64,000 nt of DNA from Acanthaster planci (Eukaryota; Echinodermata; Asteroidea; Valvatida; Acanthasteridae). A program made the position numbers and the translations under genes. How positions within the stretch are numbered: position 1 is the first letter of the stretch; each line of letters opens with the position of its first letter. The notes under the pieces are model-generated. The model was not told where the DNA came from. It saw nothing but the letters and a program-made list of their open reading frames with translations, and made no database searches. The stretch is taken from the NCBI RefSeq assembly GCF_001949145.1, contig NW_019091730.1, forward strand, positions 14,621 to 78,620. Direction: 5' to 3'. This document shows, piece by piece, positions 11,164 to 24,010 of this stretch.

Positions 11164-12418
11164 GTCAAAACGAAAAATATCTCTTCAGAGTGAGGCTGTA
11201 CCTGTAGCATACAGCAAGTAGTCAGGCTTCTTCCCATTTCAGAGTGTTGAATATTTAAAGTGGATTCGGGGGTACGATCTTCACTGAGTTCAAAAAGCCA
11301 TCCTCGTGCACGTGGATAAGGCCCTCGGGGGAGAATGCTGTGAAATATCAAGCCAAACTCTATCGTCATGCACGCACGTACATGTCACCGTGATCAACAC
11401 CCCAAAAAGGGTCGCAAGGGCACAGGTCGCCGGTACATGATTCTGGGGCAACATTGAAGGAAGTACCACGACAGGGGAACACTCGTGCACTACACGTTCT
11501 ATTCAATCGGAGTGCGTGTGTGTAAAAGATAAGAAACGCAGCTCTCAAATCTTATTGCAGTCCGCACGACAGGATGGGGGCTCACGACTCGCACTTGAAA
11601 ACTGTGACATATATACCGCGCGCGGGTTCGTGCGTCCACCTGCGACTTTATTCGCCGTCGAAGTGAACCCTTCAACGAATGCCAACTACGCACCGCAGTT
11701 TTTCCATTCCCAGTACAATTCGCGCAAATTTGTCATGTCTTGAAAATCTCTCGCACCTAAGCCTTTCCATCCATACAACCAGAATGAGTTTGGATATTTC
11801 ATGTACATGTAGGCCCTACATGCTTTCTCCCGGGAAAGGCTATTTCTTATATAAGCACATTAGCATTTAATGTTAGAACGCACCGCACATTAATGGCGTC
11901 TTTATAATCTGTTTTTGCACATTACTGTCGAGGGATTCCCCCCCGAAACCTGCCCGGCCTTTGTGTTTTAGTCCTCCATGCTATGTCCGCATGGATTCAC
12001 AAGGAAGTGCGACTCAAAAACAAAGCACTGATAAACATCAGCTGATGCAAGATAACACCGGATGCGAGCGGTCACGCGACTGTGAAATAAAACAATGCGG
12101 AAAAGTTCTGGTTTTGCAATAGCAGAGTCTACGAACATGTAAAAAACCCTTGAATCCCGTTTCAAAATCGAAGGATTTTCTTGTAGCTTTCGAATATGAT
12201 ACATGAAATATATATCTAACCATACTCAAAAAACTAACAATGGTGCGCAGTCTTCTAATCAGTTTCCAGACGCTAAACATAATACGAGTCCAATTCCTCA
12301 ACATCAGTGTCCAACTGCTTTGCACAACATCCTTGGATACTGCAAACATGTTTGATATTATGTTCGCAATCCAACAGTAAAAGGTACATGTACGGTTCCA
12401 CTCAGAAAAGTGCTTGAG

Positions 12419-12542
12419 GGGACCGTGTCCGAATTAATGGCTACGGCCTGCTATCACGAACAACCCTACGGGTAGTGGCTGCGGCCACTGCCATAGACTC
12501 TTGCGTAAACAAGCCACGGCCAAACAGTTTGGACACGGCCTA
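12419..12542. repeat. imperfect foldback repeat (GGACCGTGTCC arms)
   Basis: GGACCGTGTCCGAATTAATGG near the left pairs with TTTGGACACGGCC at the right; GGCTACGGCC and GCCACGGCC form inner arms. The motif CGGACACGGCCTG recurs at 16853, linking it to the repeat there. Confidence 0.5.
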
Positions 12543-13180
12543 TTTGTCAAACACAGTTTGGAGCTTCAATGAATTGGTCCTAAAACCAACGTTTGTGTAA
12601 CCACATTGTGTACATGTCGTTATGCAATAGTGAATAACCCAAGTGTGATTCACTGCCGGGAATTCGTTACAACTACCCTTATAAGTTCAGGGGCAGAGAA
12701 ATTTACGTGTACTTGGGTTATTTTTAACCGTTACTGACAGTCGACTTGCACGGTGTGCCCTCACTGGGGACGGGTCTTTGTTCCTGTGTGATCTGCCTGA
12801 GTAGACTTTCTGTACTTTCCCCATTATCAGTGAATATCAATTTCGAAATTGCCCTCCATAGGGGTGGAAATCTTCGGGTTTATATCCTGCAACGTACTCG
12901 GGGGACACTCGATTAATATGCGCATTGAAGACTGAAAAACCGAGAACCAAAATGAGTCTTGATAAAAATAATAATAATTCGAGCACGTCAGTCTGCGAGT
13001 ATTCTACGCACTACACCTCCATCATCTTGTAAAGTGTAGGAAAGAGATTTAACCGTGAAGGAATAAGAACACGCGTCAACCTTTAATTCCAGATTATTCC
13101 AAATGTACTGCAGGCCTATACATACATGTATTAAGAAATATTACGGGATATTCCATGCTGAAATGTGTTAGCTGGGGGGG

Positions 13181-13286
13181 TACCATAAATGAGCCAGTTC
13201 GGTGGACCCTTCTCACTTTCACAAGGGGGGGGAATGGGCACTCCCTCCGATTCCAACTATCCAATCAGGTGAAAAAAAAATTGGCA
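13181..13286. repeat. dispersed repeat R7, copy 1
   Basis: Shared words with 15136-15237, in the same order: AAATGAGCC, GTGGACC, TTTCACAA, CACTCCCTCCGAT, CAACTATCCAATC, TTGGCA. It is non-coding and its class is unknown. Confidence 0.6.
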
Positions 13287-15135
13287 TATGGTTTCCTCCA
13301 CAGTGGAGGCAAGGGCACGCATCCATGACCTATAATAATACAACAGCGGTTTAACAAAACAGTTTCTAAAAACTTGTTGTCGGGCAAATAATGATCGAAT
13401 TTTAAGTTTTGAAATGCAACGGCTTGGCTTCGCCATCTGGTTCAACAACGCCGAAGAGAGACTTGCTCGTGATTTCAAAAAAGATCTCAAATGTTATCCA
13501 TGGTAATTACAGGTACCTCACCTTGGGGTAACTTTGGAGAAGATTGAGAACAAATGATCGATTAAAAAAAGCGAAGGTAGCCTGATTTATGTTCCAACAA
13601 AGGTCACCAAAATTAAGTCGAGGGCGTCCACCCATTTGCATTCGGCCGCGAACGCTGGTAATAAACGGAGCCTAAATGTTTACAGATTCTATCCCTGAAG
13701 TTATTATGAAGTTGTCTTCGAAATGCAGAAGATGGTATTAAAATTTAAAAAGTTCGACGCTTTCTGGGGCATGTGCTCAGACCCTTCCCCATTGAGGGTG
13801 GTACGTGTATACATTCGACACGCCCACAGCCTGATTTCAAAGACCCGTGACATGGAATCTATACTTCCGTTTAAGCTCCGTGTAGATTTCCAAAGAATTT
13901 ACAGCGCAAAAAGTGTCGACCGTTATTCGTATTTCGCAGTTTGCCTCAAAGCTTGAACCACACTCTTTACGGTTCGTGCGTGTACAGCTAACAGGCCGGA
14001 CGCCTGGCAGGCTAGGGAACAAGACGCTGTTCGGGGAAAGCTTCGACGCTCATAGCCTGGTATAAAGAATCTTGAGTGTCACTTGTCTGTTTCTGACTTA
14101 CCGTTAATTCTTACACCGGAATCAGCAAGTTGATCAACCCACCCACACACTTGTCGGACAGTGCGCTGTCGCAGTTCAAGTTCACTCACAGATAGCTATA
14201 CATATAATGGCTCCACACCGCTGATTAAATTTGAGCACGGTTCAGCCTCTAGCAGCTACTCTCGATCTTCTTTAAATAGGCTAACTTTGCCCGACACTTA
14301 GCTGAGCAAATTCCGTCAGGGCTAAAAGATGGGAGCGGCGGATTTGACTGTATGGCCAATAATGGGACTAGATCTCACTGACATACCATCCTAGCATAGT
14401 CACTGGATTGTGTGTGTGTTTGACTGAACGCTTGGATGCACCCAGGGAGAGAGGGTCGCCTTCAGCGCAATGACTGGCCGTGGAATGCCCCAATTCGCCT
14501 CACCATTCTCGCTTTGTGGTTTCATTCAGTCTGCACAGTCACCACACAGTACTATTCAACCAGCGCTCTCCGCCGAGTGAGCATTGTCATGTAAAAACTC
14601 CCCTCACAATGAAGTGCTCCAGCGGGGATCCAGCAACCAGCGGATGGGCGCAGAGGGTGCTCGTGACGTGTCATGGTTTAGACTCCACTACGAGTCGCTG
14701 ATGTGATGCACTACACGTATAATATGCCCACACAGGTCAAACTAGTCAGGATGCGGAAAAAAAAGCAGGACTCGACGCCGCATATCCCGCCCGTTTCTAT
14801 AAGAAGTGAAACAAGAGCATAGTATTTCCGGCGATTGGTTTACATGTACTCATTGAAACACTGGCATGTGCATGATATGCGTTTAGCTTTTGTTTCCTTT
14901 TTAGGGGCAGGACGGAAGAAGGTTTCGTTGTTGGCAAAAAAAGGGTCATTGCCCCCCCCCCCCGTGGCTGTACGTGTAATCACTCTCTTTCTTAAAACAG
15001 CAAGAGTAAAGTAAACTGTGAACTTCAGGCAATAGGCCTACATTCCGAGGACCGTAGAGGACGATGTGAAAGAGTGTTACAGCGGGTGCAGCGTACCATT
15101 TCAAGTCTGTGCCTGTTTGTGGACGGGGGAAGGGG

Positions 15136-15237
15136 GGTTAACCCTAAATGAGCCGGGTCAGTGGACCTTTTCCCCTTTCACAATGGGGCGGACACTCCCT
15201 CCGATCCTAACTATCCAATCGAGGGAAAAATTTGGCA
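15136..15237. repeat. dispersed repeat R7, copy 2
   Basis: This is a second copy of the 13181 repeat, with CTAAATGAGCCGGGTCAGTGG, CCCCTTTCACAATGGGG and ACTCCCTCCGATCC in the same order. Confidence 0.6.
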
Positions 15238-16246
15238 GGCTCGTGAAAAAATTCACTGACCGTAACTAATAGCTGTATACTTCGGCTCTACATCGATCAA
15301 TTATACTGTCAAATTTCTGAGGGGGCGCCCTAACACAAGTCGGAGTCGAGATTCTTCAGCGCGTGGATTCCGTGCAGTGTGACACTGCACAAATTGATCA
15401 GGCCAGGGACGAACAAGATGTCACTAAGTGTCTTGTTTTTGTGTTTCGATGTTTACGATCGACGACTGAATTGTTTGGAAGGCACCCACTCCAGCCTTTT
15501 GCCCATTTTGGACTGAGCCATGGTTTCTTTAGTCCTGAAAAAGGTTTGTTTTTTTCTGGTCTTCATATATCCCAATCCTTCAGACTAACTCCCCCAAATC
15601 AACAGAGATCTTAGTTGTCTCGCGCTGACAGCTTGGATTGCCTCGCGTGCCCTTGTAACAGCGGTATAATTACAATCCACTTCATCCACATGTTGATATT
15701 AAGATTTCAGCCTCGTGTGTTGCTATTTCAGAATGTTATCAGATGGCTACATATGCAGGTAGAAAAGAGGGCGCTCTTCATATTTAATGAAACCAAACTA
15801 TCGCATTTGCGTTTTCGAGACCGATCTTGGTCTAAGTTTATCATTCGAAATATTTTGTTGTGAAGAAAAGCTAACAATGTCCGGCAGCGTAACAACATGG
15901 AAAAAACAACACTCTGTGTTTCAAACCCTTGTTCCTTATTCGAAATACATGTAATCTTTGAAGAAATTTACATTTTACGTAGCACTTGAAAACTATTTAT
16001 TGCCTAAAAGACCGGGTCGAATTGTGGCCGAGATTCTTATTTGAAAGTTCAATACGTCCCTCTTGTCAGCCAGGCCTAAAGAAGTTCAAACGAACTCATA
16101 AATTATGCACTTGGCTAAATGTCATGCGGTAAACGTAATCATTACAGCTATTAAATGCGCAAAAATTACTGTGACTGGGTAATATGCAGATAAGAAGTAA
16201 TGCATCCAATATCAGCGATGGGCAGAAAAAAAAATACCTGTTACAA

Positions 16247-16486
16247 CACTGTAAAAACTCGGGTGTTAAAATCAACACTTTTGGGTGTTATCAGATGACC
16301 GCACCACAGGTTGTTACTTTAACACTGATAATGTTACTTTGCACACCTATAAGTGTTACAGTGCACTAGAAAGTGTTACAAGTAACACCAAATAACACCA
16401 AAATTTTAACACCAGTGAAAAGTGTTGGTGTAGTCTTCTGATAACACACCGCGGGTGTTAAATTCAACACCCCAGTTTTTGCAGTG
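16247..16486. mobile_element. MITE family IR4, copy 2
   Basis: Ends are CACTGTAAAAACTCGGGTGTTAA and, inverted, TTAAATTCAACACCCCAGTTTTTGCAGTG. The interior repeats AAGTGTTACA and TAACACC. CACTGCAAAAACT-type termini are widespread among animal non-autonomous DNA transposons; I cannot name the superfamily from the sequence alone. Confidence 0.8.
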
Positions 16487-16762
16487 AATGCGTGCATGTA
16501 TACGTGTACATTTCAACGAAGTGAAACTAGTCAAATGTGCTTCCATAAGCTCTTGGAGGGTGGGAAACGCATGGATTAGCAGACTGTACGGTGCCTCACC
16601 TTCACACTGGGCATGCGCATGTTTCTTTGGCATGGTTATAAAGAAAATGAAATTCCTCCCCTTGGAAGCATGTACGTACTATAATATTCGGTCAAGCGAG
16701 ATCTATAGTACGTACCAGTTCTTTCCCATCAACTCTTTCTATGGCTGCATCCGAATCTCTTG

Positions 16763-16985
16763 TCTAGAGCTAGGTCTGGGTCTTTGCGCCATTGGAAATG
16801 CGTGGACACGCGTAGACAATAGACCTAGCCGTAGCTCTGGAAGCCCGTTTCGGACACGGCCTGAGACAATGATTTGCGGTCCGCCATCATTAATGCCAGT
16901 TAGTGTCGCAATGGCACAGTTTTGGCAAAGCACAGGAAAATGCAAAAAGCCATAGCCGTAGTGCCCGTTTCGGACAAGACCTGCC
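16763..16985. repeat. composite foldback repeat
   Basis: TCTAGAGCTAGGTCTG and inverted GACCTAGCCGTAGCTCTGG form one hairpin (16763-16840). GCCCGTTTCGGACACGGCCTG and GCCCGTTTCGGACAAGACCTG are direct copies flanking a unit that contains GCCATCATTAATG. Confidence 0.55.
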
Positions 16986-17598
16986 ATCAAAGATGGCGAA
17001 CCGAAAGGGTTGCTGGGTAGGAAACAACGTTCCATACCATTACTCTCTGAGAATCATCGTACTCGTATAAAGGTGTACGGTTTTACTGTTAATATCAAAA
17101 AGGGGGAAGAAAAATGCGTCTCAACTTTCAAACTCTACGGTTTATATGTACACGTATATCGCATCCACTACCTTTGTCATGTCGGTGTGAATTACATATA
17201 CATATCATCTAAAAATATCAAACAAAATAAATGTTTGGTTTCCTGTCTACACTAAGTACTTACAAATCTCTACATTTAGGAGACTGAGAAATTGGCGACC
17301 AAAACTATCCACCTAAACTTTGGGGCTGTCTACGGTAGCAACAAATGTAACATTACACAATAATTATATTCAAGTTAAAACTTGACAAAATACCACGACA
17401 GTGCAACAAACCAACGATCCCGATTGTCTCATTGAACAAAAATGTACAACATGCTGAGGACGTAGTCTATCCTTCGCTTTTTTTGGCTCTCTGACCCCTA
17501 CAAAGCGCACCATACAGGTAAAAAAAACAGCTTGTCCAGACTGTATAATTGTAAATTGTCTAAAAGACAGGTCGAAAATTGAAATGTAGAAAAATGCC

Positions 17599-17604
17599 TT
17601 TATT
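17599..17604 (-). terminator. candidate polyadenylation signal of gene B
   Basis: AATAAA on the minus strand lies about 150 bp beyond the gene B stop codon, a usual distance. Confidence 0.5.
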
Positions 17605-17750
17605 TCAAAGCCACGGCTTGTAAGGCACCGGATTAGTATTTGGTAAAAGGTCCACACTTAAGGAGTAAAGGAGGCAGTTCATATACTACGCTTGAACTTT
17701 TGATGTCCAGGCAAATTTAACCTCCACGGGTCATCACGCACGCGTGGTTT

Positions 17751-17834
17751 TTACTGGGCCCTGGGCTCCGCTGGCACAGTCAGGGTGACGTAGGCATTTT
17801 CTGTTTGAACCGTGTCCAGAGTCATGACGTATCC
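17751..17834 (-). CDS. gene B exon 4 (tail)
   Basis: The acceptor TTTTCTTTTGGACGCAG is followed in phase 0 by 27 codons and TAA. The tail is polar with GYVMTL near its start and AYVTL in its middle. YxxL can act as an endocytic or SH2-binding signal; here this is only a motif match. Confidence 0.78.
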   Translation of the reverse strand, partial: GYVMTLDTVQTENAYVTLTVPAEPRAQ

Positions 17835-19841
17835 CTGCGTCCAAAAGAAAAGAACACAAGTTGAATGCGAAGAACTCTGGCAGACGTTCACACTCACGAC
17901 GACTTCAATAACGACTAAATCAAAATGGCGGCCACAAACCCAGGCCGAATTTTGTGGCTAGGGCAGGCTATAACTCGGAAGTCAGTGGGAAATGCCTGCA
18001 GCCACTAGATGTAGCGGGCTTCCGTTACATGTACTCGCTGTTGCTTCCAAGCCGTAGCCAAGTCAATACGACACGGACTTACCTTGGAGGGTCTGTTGTC
18101 ACAGCAGCAGTTCAGCCAGGTGGCGTAGCACGAACAGATCAGCAGGATCAGTCCGAAGACCAGTATGGCACCATTGATGGCCAATCCCGTGGCGATGAAG
18201 GTACCACGTGACCCCGGCTCGTAGCCTTCCCTGGCTTCAGCGTCGGCCAGGGCGTACTCATTCACCATGGTGTGGCCAGCAGTGATGATGATACAGGCTA
18301 GGCTGGTCACCATGGCGACAATGCTCAGAAAGAAGAACAATTTGCCCTTTGTTTAGAAAACAAGGAAGCGACATTTATTATTAACCTTATCGATAATATT
18401 ATCCCTTTTTTGACGCTAACTGGCATTTGGAGAAATTTATGATTGAATTACCTCTTGTACCAACCCTGAGCAACCTTCCAACCAACGCTGGCCCTGACCA
18501 ACCTTAACCACAACTTTAGCTGCAATCTCTTAGCCCGACAATAATAGGCTACATCTTCAGTTTTGGTAAATGGATTCTTGTCGGAATCCTTCAAATTGAA
18601 AGGGGCTGCTAACAAGGTGATGGTCTTAGTCCTTATCTATTTCTTTTGTGCGTCAAGGTTTTGCCCATGATGGTGTCTACTAATGATGAACTCAAAGGTA
18701 TTGAGATAATTAGATGGTAGAGAATTTAAACTCTCTCAATATGCAGACGAAAAGTAACAGGGGCTTTGCATGGTAGCCAACTTGCAGGGCGGTTCTTTCG
18801 TTCCACAGTGAATCCTCCTTTGTGCAGACCCTGTGGAACAAAAGCACTGGCCGGCAAGATGGCAGCCATGAAAACCCTCTATACGCAGTTGACACGCTAA
18901 CGAATGGAAGGATGGAGAGTGATACTTGAGCTTACCCACTTAATCTCCTTGTAGGAGCAGATCATGAATATTCCAAACAGTCCCGCGAACACTGACTGCA
19001 AGGTGAAGAAAAGGCAGACAACCATGGCACCATCTCACCTTATTTTAAGAGCGACTCTTCTTGAAGTTTCCAACCACACATAAAGGCCTACAGTTATTAA
19101 TAGTTACATACCCTGTACACCTTTACACAGAATGACACACTCCGGACTCTTTCTGAAAACCGGGACTTTTTGAGGATATTAAAATTGGATTGGATCCCAT
19201 TATTTTGGGTAAGGGCGTAACCACCCCTCTTCAAAAAGAGCAACTGCTCTTTCTCTATTAAAGACGATTTCACTGCTGCTCCCGAGGGAGCGGAAATGTT
19301 ATATTTAGGGACTTTAACGTGATGAGACCTGCTAAAGTCCTTAAATCTAACCGCACACTTGCAGAAGCCATAAAAAGATTGCACTAGGAATTCCCCCTTA
19401 AAATACCTTCCCCAATAGTATCAAAATCTGCCCTTGCACTAATTGCCTACATGTAGCAACGGAGGCTTCTTTGGTGGGAACTGCACTTCGCTGGTCACGA
19501 AAGACTATAAAATGCACGCGTTACGGTCGCGTCACTTCCAAGAAAAAAACGTACACTCCCTACCAACATGGCTCTTTTCACGATGAGGGGGTACTTCTGC
19601 TCGAGGCAATTAGAGCAAAAGAGACCAAACAACAGAGACAAAACATGTGAGAGTTGTTCGAGTTTATTACACGCGGAGGAGATATACTTACCAGGCCACC
19701 GCTCCAGGCGGGCGAAGCAAAGTCCATGGGAAAAGCTGCAAAGCAGCCAAACAGACAACTGACGAACATACCGATCTGAATCAGACCGAAGACGATCAGG
19801 GCAATGCTGACGTTGAGGGCGTTGGAATACACGTACGCCAT
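17751..19841 (-). CDS. gene B: CD20/MS4A-like four-pass membrane protein (4 coding exons)
   Basis: Coding exons are 19841-19692, 18995-18936, 18346-18083 and 17834-17751, all phase 0, giving 185 residues. TM1 is around SIALIVFGLIQIGMFVSCLFG. Exon 1 ends WSGGL, and exon 2 continues SVFAGLFGIFMI as TM2, giving the W-x-G-(x)6-G spacing shared with A, C and D and with CD20/MS4A proteins. TM3 is LFFFLSIVAMVTSLACIII. The outer loop is acidic, with no N-glycosylation site seen. TM4 is INGAILVFGLILLICSC and ends near CCC. The 27-residue tail contains YVTL, a YxxL signal. The AG just upstream of the ATG exon suggests a separate 5' exon (see 25851). This is the best-defined gene of the cluster. Function is not known; a signalling or scaffold role at the membrane is inferred from the family. 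Confidence 0.82.
18083..18346 (-). CDS. gene B exon 3 (TM3, outer loop, TM4)
   Basis: 88 codons lie between TTTTCTAAACAAAG and a GTAAGT donor. The start Gly-Lys-Leu is chosen because it keeps phase 0 and matches the position in the paralogs. A nearer AG (TTTCTGAG) would break the frame. The exon ends CCCDNRPSK, cysteines at the inner membrane face. Confidence 0.82.
18759..18882. mobile_element. MITE family IR3, copy 1
   Basis: The left arm TTTGCATGGTAGCCAACTTGC pairs with the right arm GGCAAGATGGCAGCCATGAAAA. The inner words TTCGTTCCACAG and CTGTGGAACAAAAG also pair. Copies occur at 22851 and 60111. It lies in intron 2 of gene B. Confidence 0.75.
18936..18995 (-). CDS. gene B exon 2 (TM2, 20 codons)
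   Basis: The acceptor TTTTCTTCACCTTGCAG and a GTAAGC donor bound 60 bp that encode SVFAGLFGIFMICSYKEIKW. The exon is phase 0 at both ends. It was found by paralogy with gene A and is too short to stand out as an open frame. Confidence 0.85.
19454..19615 (+). repeat. dispersed repeat R6, copy 3
   Basis: GCAACGGAGGCTTCTTTGGTGG, TCGCTGGTCACGAAAGAC and AACATGGCTCTTTTCACGATGAGG match the R6 order. It lies in intron 1 of gene B. Confidence 0.65.
19692..19841 (-). CDS. gene B exon 1 (TM1)
   Basis: 50 codons run from ATG at 19841 to a GTAAGT donor at 19691. A CTGTCATTGCAG acceptor lies 21 bases before the ATG. Those seven codons (ETFYRFK) are open in phase 0, so coding could extend into an upstream exon, but no upstream ATG was found in frame. 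Confidence 0.8.
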
Positions 19842-21659
19842 CTTGAATCTGTAAAATGTTTCCTGCAATGACAGAAAAAAAAGCCACGAACAGACAGGCC
19901 GTAAGATTTTGGTGAAGTGAGGATGATGGCTTACAAGGTGTAACAAAATAGGCTTTTTGTTTAATCTTGCTTTCGTCAAAATAAATAAGTCTTTAAGCAT
20001 GTTTTCTTTTTAGGAGATAAATTGAATGAACAGATAAAAAAATTTCAACTGTCTTCGTAGGTTTACCTTGACGAGTGTTTGGTTCGTTGGTTAAAAAATT
20101 CCTTCATTACATATTTCGAGTAGAGTTTTACCCTCTAAAAGACTTTCGCTGATTTCATGTGATGTGCCTGTCACATTCCCAGACGACATGAGCGATTAAT
20201 ACAACACGGGCCATATAATAAACATCAAGCGCCCGTTTCGTGCCATCACTGTATACCGTACCTCGGGGCACCACGGAAACCTACCGGCTACTTGATACAT
20301 ATAAAAGTGTTCTGAAGGGCTTCGAGCCACGCAATGATCGCTACACGTACATGTACATCCTAATAAATAACATTTTGACGTGAACAAACACGACGGGACA
20401 GACTCTGTTCCAACGGCGCGGCCGCTGCGTAACGTGACACTCGCTGTTCACCATGACATCTTGTGGAGCGAGTTCGTGGCCAATGGCAGCAAAGATTAGG
20501 TATCTCTGACAGCTAATGTTACGGCCTTGACATGTCAGTTTTCATAAGTTCTTGACATACATGTCACGGCAGAGGTCCCAATCGCCAGCAGAAAGTTCCA
20601 CGAGAACTGAAAGATGGACTCCAAAACCCTCTAAGTTTCTTTTTTCTGGCTGCCGATTGCTTGTTTATTTTCACACTCATAAGAAAACCCAGCACCGGTC
20701 AACATTTGCCCATCTTCAGTGACAACAGAGAGCGCAAAATTAATTGCCTGGGGGAAACGGGGATCATTTCAAAGGAATGTCAGCAAAGAAGTTGGCTCCA
20801 TGCGATGTACGGCGCTACAACAAAAACCTGAAAACAGAGGTTTAGTAGTTAAACATTTCCTGATATGGCCGATTTTTTCCTACCATGAAAACAATGTCGC
20901 GCAGGCTTCTTCGAAAGCAAACCGGTTTTGCTCTATGCAAAATGAACATAAGCATAAAGGATCCCATGGGCATTATTTCTCTTTCATCATTTATCAAGTA
21001 CGTTTATGCAATCTATGAAAACATATGCAGCATGAGATATGTGACCCATTTATGAAAACGAGACTCGACGTTTAAACGTGGATCCACCCACTCTGGTTGT
21101 TTATTTAAAAATATGACATCGTGCAAGAAAGGAAAGTTAATAAAAGGACACCGGATTGAAAATAAAATCAACCATCAATGTTAGAGTGCAACTGCAAAAT
21201 ATACCCTTTGAAATTAACTCCCATGATCTCATCCATATCCTTTAAACCCCTCATTTTATACCCCTTGTTGTCTGGAAGCCACAAACGAATGGAGATCGAA
21301 ATATATCAGCCGGCTTTCTAGCCATTTACATGTATATTGAATTTGCCAATTACCTGACAACAAATATAGTCCACACTGAAACACCCTACAAGGAAAATCA
21401 AGCCAGTCTGAGCTGAACAAATTGCCACTGTGTGTTATTCAGTTTCTAAACACCCCCAAGCGAGCAATAGCCCTTTTGTAAGGACGGACAATGCCGTGAC
21501 GTAACAATACGAACCCACCACAGGAGAACTGTAATTGCCTGTACTGGCATGCTTTGCTTCCACTCGAATAATATCCAGTGGTTTCTGTCCAGCATGCTGT
21601 GACAAATACTACTATTTTAGGAGTATATTACGCAGGTCCAACAGCTATACTCATTTGAA

Positions 21660-21839
21660 GCAAGATATGGGACGGAGAGAACCCCCCCCCCGCCGCCTTT
21701 GTGTTGGTCATTGTCTGATCGGTATCTCAGGAATTCTTTACAGACTTCTTGGGGGATGTGTTTAAGGTAAAAATAGTCTACAGTGTGTTTTGGGATTGGA
21801 CAGGTAAGGGGGGGGGTACCCCTTCGTCCCATATCTTGC
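21660..21839. mobile_element. MITE family IR2, copy 1 (GCAAGATATGGGACG ends)
   Basis: GCAAGATATGGGACGGAGAG at the left is the inverse of TTCGTCCCATATCTTGC at the right. The inside includes CAGACTTCTTGGGGG and GGGATTGGACAGGTAAGG. A second copy lies at 42859-42983 and a third, partial one at 44103-44185. Confidence 0.8.
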
Positions 21840-22850
21840 CCGGTATAGCTACACTACTGCAGACTGCGAGGTCTGGTAGTGAGCTTCGGTTTGGAGGTTG
21901 AGGAAATATAACAGTGTAATCAGATGTCGCAGTATAGCGTTTAGCTCACTTGGCAGAAAGCTTTCAGTGAAGAGTTCAAGGAGTGAATTATGATCTTTGA
22001 ATGCAGTACCAGGGGAAAGGAACCTCAGCTACCGTGCATGTAGTCTTTACGATTACACACTGGCAGGAAACAATACATTGCAGATTAGGTTACCAACAAG
22101 TTCCGCAAACGGAAGATATTGTTTAAGTTCTTCAAACCATTTCATTTCTTGAGCGATTTCGTCAATTGTTTCAGCTGTTAAAAATGCCCCTGTGAAAATA
22201 CAAAGTGAAATATATTTATTCGTTCAATGCCGCCTGTTTTCGGTATTCATACGAAAATGTTAGACTACAAATTGCTAGAGGGCAATGATTATTGTCGGCT
22301 GTGATGTTATCGGTCTTCACAGTGTCGTACTTGAATGTAGTTCTGAGTTTCGTCTTTTACGCACGCATTTGGAGTTATATTTAGCACTGATGATCATCAG
22401 AAACATTCCTTTTTAAAAAGACCATACGATGCTCATTTGTTTGGTGGACACGGGGAGGTAATTAACCTTGAGGAAATATGCGGGTTATCTACAGCTGCGA
22501 TTCACGATCAACGCGCAAGGTTTTTTTCCCACAAGCATAGGGCGAACTCAGTTTCCTGCTGCCCGTGGCTTCCTTGGACCTGACAGCGTGCGGATCAGTG
22601 CGGAAAATTCCCGTCTGGATCTGTTCATCTGTTCATGCGGATTCTCTCTCTGCAACAGACTAGATGCGGGGTCACGGCTCAAGGTTAGTTAATTCAGTCG
22701 TGAATAATGAGCGCTGGCAAAAATATGACGGTATGTAAACAAGGTGTACGGCACGAGTGTGGGAATGCACCCGTTGTGAATGGCAGACCGATGTGGTATG
22801 AGACTGCATGCAATTAAAACTCCCTTCAAAACCAAGAGCTGTATTCCTAT

Positions 22851-22972
22851 GGAGGCTTTGCGTGGCAGCCATCTTGCGGGACAGTTCCTTTGTTCCACTG
22901 GGCATGCCCAGTGGAGGTTTCCCGTGGAACACAGGAACCGCCTTGCCAGATGGCTACTAAGCAAAGCCTCTC
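22851..22972. mobile_element. MITE family IR3, copy 2
   Basis: GAGGCTTTGCGTGGCAGCCATC and CAGATGGCTACTAAGCAAAGCCTC are inverted ends. The centre TCCACTGGGCATGCCCAGTGGA is a near-perfect palindrome. Confidence 0.78.
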
Positions 22973-24010
22973 TAGCTTTGGTGGCAATGACCACAAAGAA
23001 ATCGCTCTTTGCTCTGACCATGCTCTGACCTACTGACCTACACGAAACGGCTCCTCATTGTTGTCTTTTCCCGCCATTCGAAGCCGCCGTCTGCTGTTAC
23101 TCTTGGCCTGTCCTACGATTCAGTTCAGTCAAACTGCACACGTAGGCCTAACTGTGAAACGTAAACTTCTGGGTAGACAGTGCGACTGGAAGGCCATATT
23201 CACGAGACGGTTATTTATAGATCCTTCTCATCGAATCCCTTTCACCTGTCGTACACTTTAAATGGGAGGGTTCTCGAGACTACTTCGGACTGAAAAGAGT
23301 GCGTCTCGATTTCAGAAACACTTTGTGCATTTGGGACAAAACGCAGAAGTGCATGATGACCCTTCATCCCTATGAAATTTTTCTGCAAAGGAGAACACGT
23401 AAATCTGGGCATTTCCCTATTTTACATAATCTTCGATCCCTATCAAGTCTTCCAAATAGTTTCAGAATCCTTCGGTTTTTGATTCGCCTTGGGAAGAGTG
23501 GGAATTTCACTCCTCTCGATTGGATTTTACTATTTTTTTAGAGTCGTTTTTACCCTTTCTAAAGGAAGGCTTCGATCCAGGCGAGGCTCGATTTAGTTGC
23601 TTCTGCTTTGGTAGATGCAGCTGTTACGTTTTTTTTTTGTCGTCACATGATTGATAGTAAATGTGTTTTCAATCATTCCGCTTCGCCGATTTAGTGTTCA
23701 ACAGACAACGTCCATGATGTTGGCCCTTATGCCTAGCATTCAAGTGTTGTCTCATCTTTCACACTAATCCATTAATAATCGTATGCTTCGCTTGTTCGGA
23801 GCATGATGGCAGAAAATGTCACAATCAAATTTACAGTAGGTCTTTAATTGAATATTTTTTTCCTGTGTGAAGCATAGGCCTTGTAGGTAAAACCCCAAGT
23901 GTTCCACTTTCGCACAGCTGTATTTGAAACTTTCTCTACGACTCAACATTAACAAGAAATCCCTCCAAAAAAGCATGGTGTTGGGCTTTCACTCCGTTGC
24001 ATAAAAGGGT

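Larger units (their letters stand above)
6648..17750. other. 11 kb spacer between genes A and B, repeat-rich, no gene seen
   Basis: No open frame here has splice signals, domain character or paralog similarity. Recognisable content is IR1 copy 2 (11030), a foldback at 12419, two copies of a repeat at 13181 and 15136, IR4 copy 2 (16247), and a composite repeat at 16763. The open frame at 16488-16955 runs through these repeats. The A promoter should lie at the left end (A reads leftward) and the B 3' end at the right. Confidence 0.5.

Noticed and set aside
16488-16955. 155-codon plus-strand frame
   Set aside because: It crosses the end of an IR4 MITE and a composite foldback repeat; no domain, no splice context.
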